From: Bacteroidales bacterium
Lineage (GTDB): Bacteria; Bacteroidota; Bacteroidia; Bacteroidales; VadinHA17
Direction of reading: 5' to 3'
Length of the DNA stretch: 5,292 nucleotides
NCBI GenBank assembly: GCA_015486475.1
Contig: WFRO01000329.1
Span: 1-5,292, forward strand
The number at the start of each line of letters is the position of its first letter. Positions within the stretch are counted from its first letter, which is position 1. The notes under the pieces are model-generated. The model did no database searches. It had not been told where the DNA came from and worked only from the letters and a program-made list of their open reading frames with translations. Below, piece by piece: positions 4,972 to 5,292 of the stretch. A program made the translations under genes and the position numbers.

Positions 4972-5292
4972 ATGCTTATCAAAAAACTTTCTCTTTCTGT
5001 TCTGGCGGTTCTGGGCCTGGTAGCATTGCTCTCACTGAAGGGCAAGCCGGCCCTGGAGGTATCGCATCTTACCTGTGAAGACCTGGTGGATCCTCTGGGG
5101 ATCGCCGATGTCCATCCCCGTTTGTCCTGGCGTCTCACCGGCGAGGGGCGGGATGTGCGGCAGACGGCCTATGAGATCCGTGTAGCGCCGGCGCACGATG
5201 ATCTTGCAAAAAAAAGCAAGCTGCTCTGGACAAGCGGCAAGGTGGAAAGCGACCGGTCGGTATACGTGCCGTATGAGGGGCCTGCCCTGCAG
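4972..5292 (+). CDS. Alpha-L-rhamnosidase (GH78), N-terminal part
   Basis: The frame is open for 107 codons from ATG 4972 to the right edge; the catalytic (alpha/alpha)6 barrel lies outside the window. A signal peptide is visible (KK at 4-5, hydrophobic 6-22, possible cleavage near residues 23-27). The mature start matches the N-terminal beta-sandwich of bacterial GH78 enzymes: LTCEDLVDPLGI (33-44), HPRLSWRL (48-55), QTAYEIRV (64-71), LLWTSGKVESDRSVYVPYEG (84-103). GH78 enzymes release terminal alpha-linked L-rhamnose from plant polysaccharides such as rhamnogalacturonan, and from glycosides. The start is fixed because the repeat tract abuts it and the signal peptide begins there; no Shine-Dalgarno site is seen. 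Activity cannot be judged without the catalytic domain, but the family call is strong. With the upstream secreted hydrolase it suggests glycan use. Confidence 0.88.
   Translation, partial: MLIKKLSLSVLAVLGLVALLSLKGKPALEVSHLTCEDLVDPLGIADVHPRLSWRLTGEGRDVRQTAYEIRVAPAHDDLAKKSKLLWTSGKVESDRSVYVPYEGPALQ

Overview
The window looks like a chromosomal segment of a member of the Bacteroidota. The strongest sign is a secreted protein (1874-3262) ending in a type A type IX secretion sorting domain, a system known only from that phylum. A Bacteroidota-type promoter (TTTG, 20-bp spacer, TAtcTTTa), A-rich leaders without clear Shine-Dalgarno sites, and a GH78 rhamnosidase beside a secreted esterase-like hydrolase fit this. 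I cannot resolve the order or genus. No tRNA, rRNA, CRISPR array, transposase or phage gene was seen.

Left block, minus strand. A MIF/tautomerase-family gene (1681-1343) is followed, in the same direction, by a predicted lipoprotein of the amidohydrolase superfamily (1169 to the left edge, C-terminus missing). The amidohydrolase keeps the family's sequence framework but appears to have lost most metal-binding residues: the HxH after strand 1 reads F-G-T, and the strand-4 lysine and strand-5 histidine are replaced. Between the two genes lies a 119-bp array of degenerate 7-bp repeats that starts directly at the MIF stop codon, then a 15-bp palindrome.

Middle, divergent intergenic region 1682-1873. 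It carries a 20-bp inverted repeat next to the MIF gene, a second inverted repeat, and a good promoter candidate for the rightward genes.

Right block, plus strand. A type IX-secreted alpha/beta hydrolase (1874-3262) is followed by a family C69 (PepD-like) dipeptidase with a signal peptide (3358-4845) and the start of an alpha-L-rhamnosidase (4972 to the right edge). All three products are predicted to leave the cytoplasm. Together they look like an extracytoplasmic breakdown module: an esterase-like hydrolase and a rhamnosidase for decorated plant or algal polysaccharide, and a dipeptidase for peptides. That joint role is inference. The C69-GH78 gap holds a GC-rich hairpin inside a second set of 7-bp-periodic repeats.

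The most unusual element is the pair of heptanucleotide-periodic intergenic tracts (1224-1342 and 4833-4968). They differ in sequence but share the 7-bp period, a position directly at or across the upstream stop codon, and location between co-directional genes. Second is the amidohydrolase with the eroded active site.
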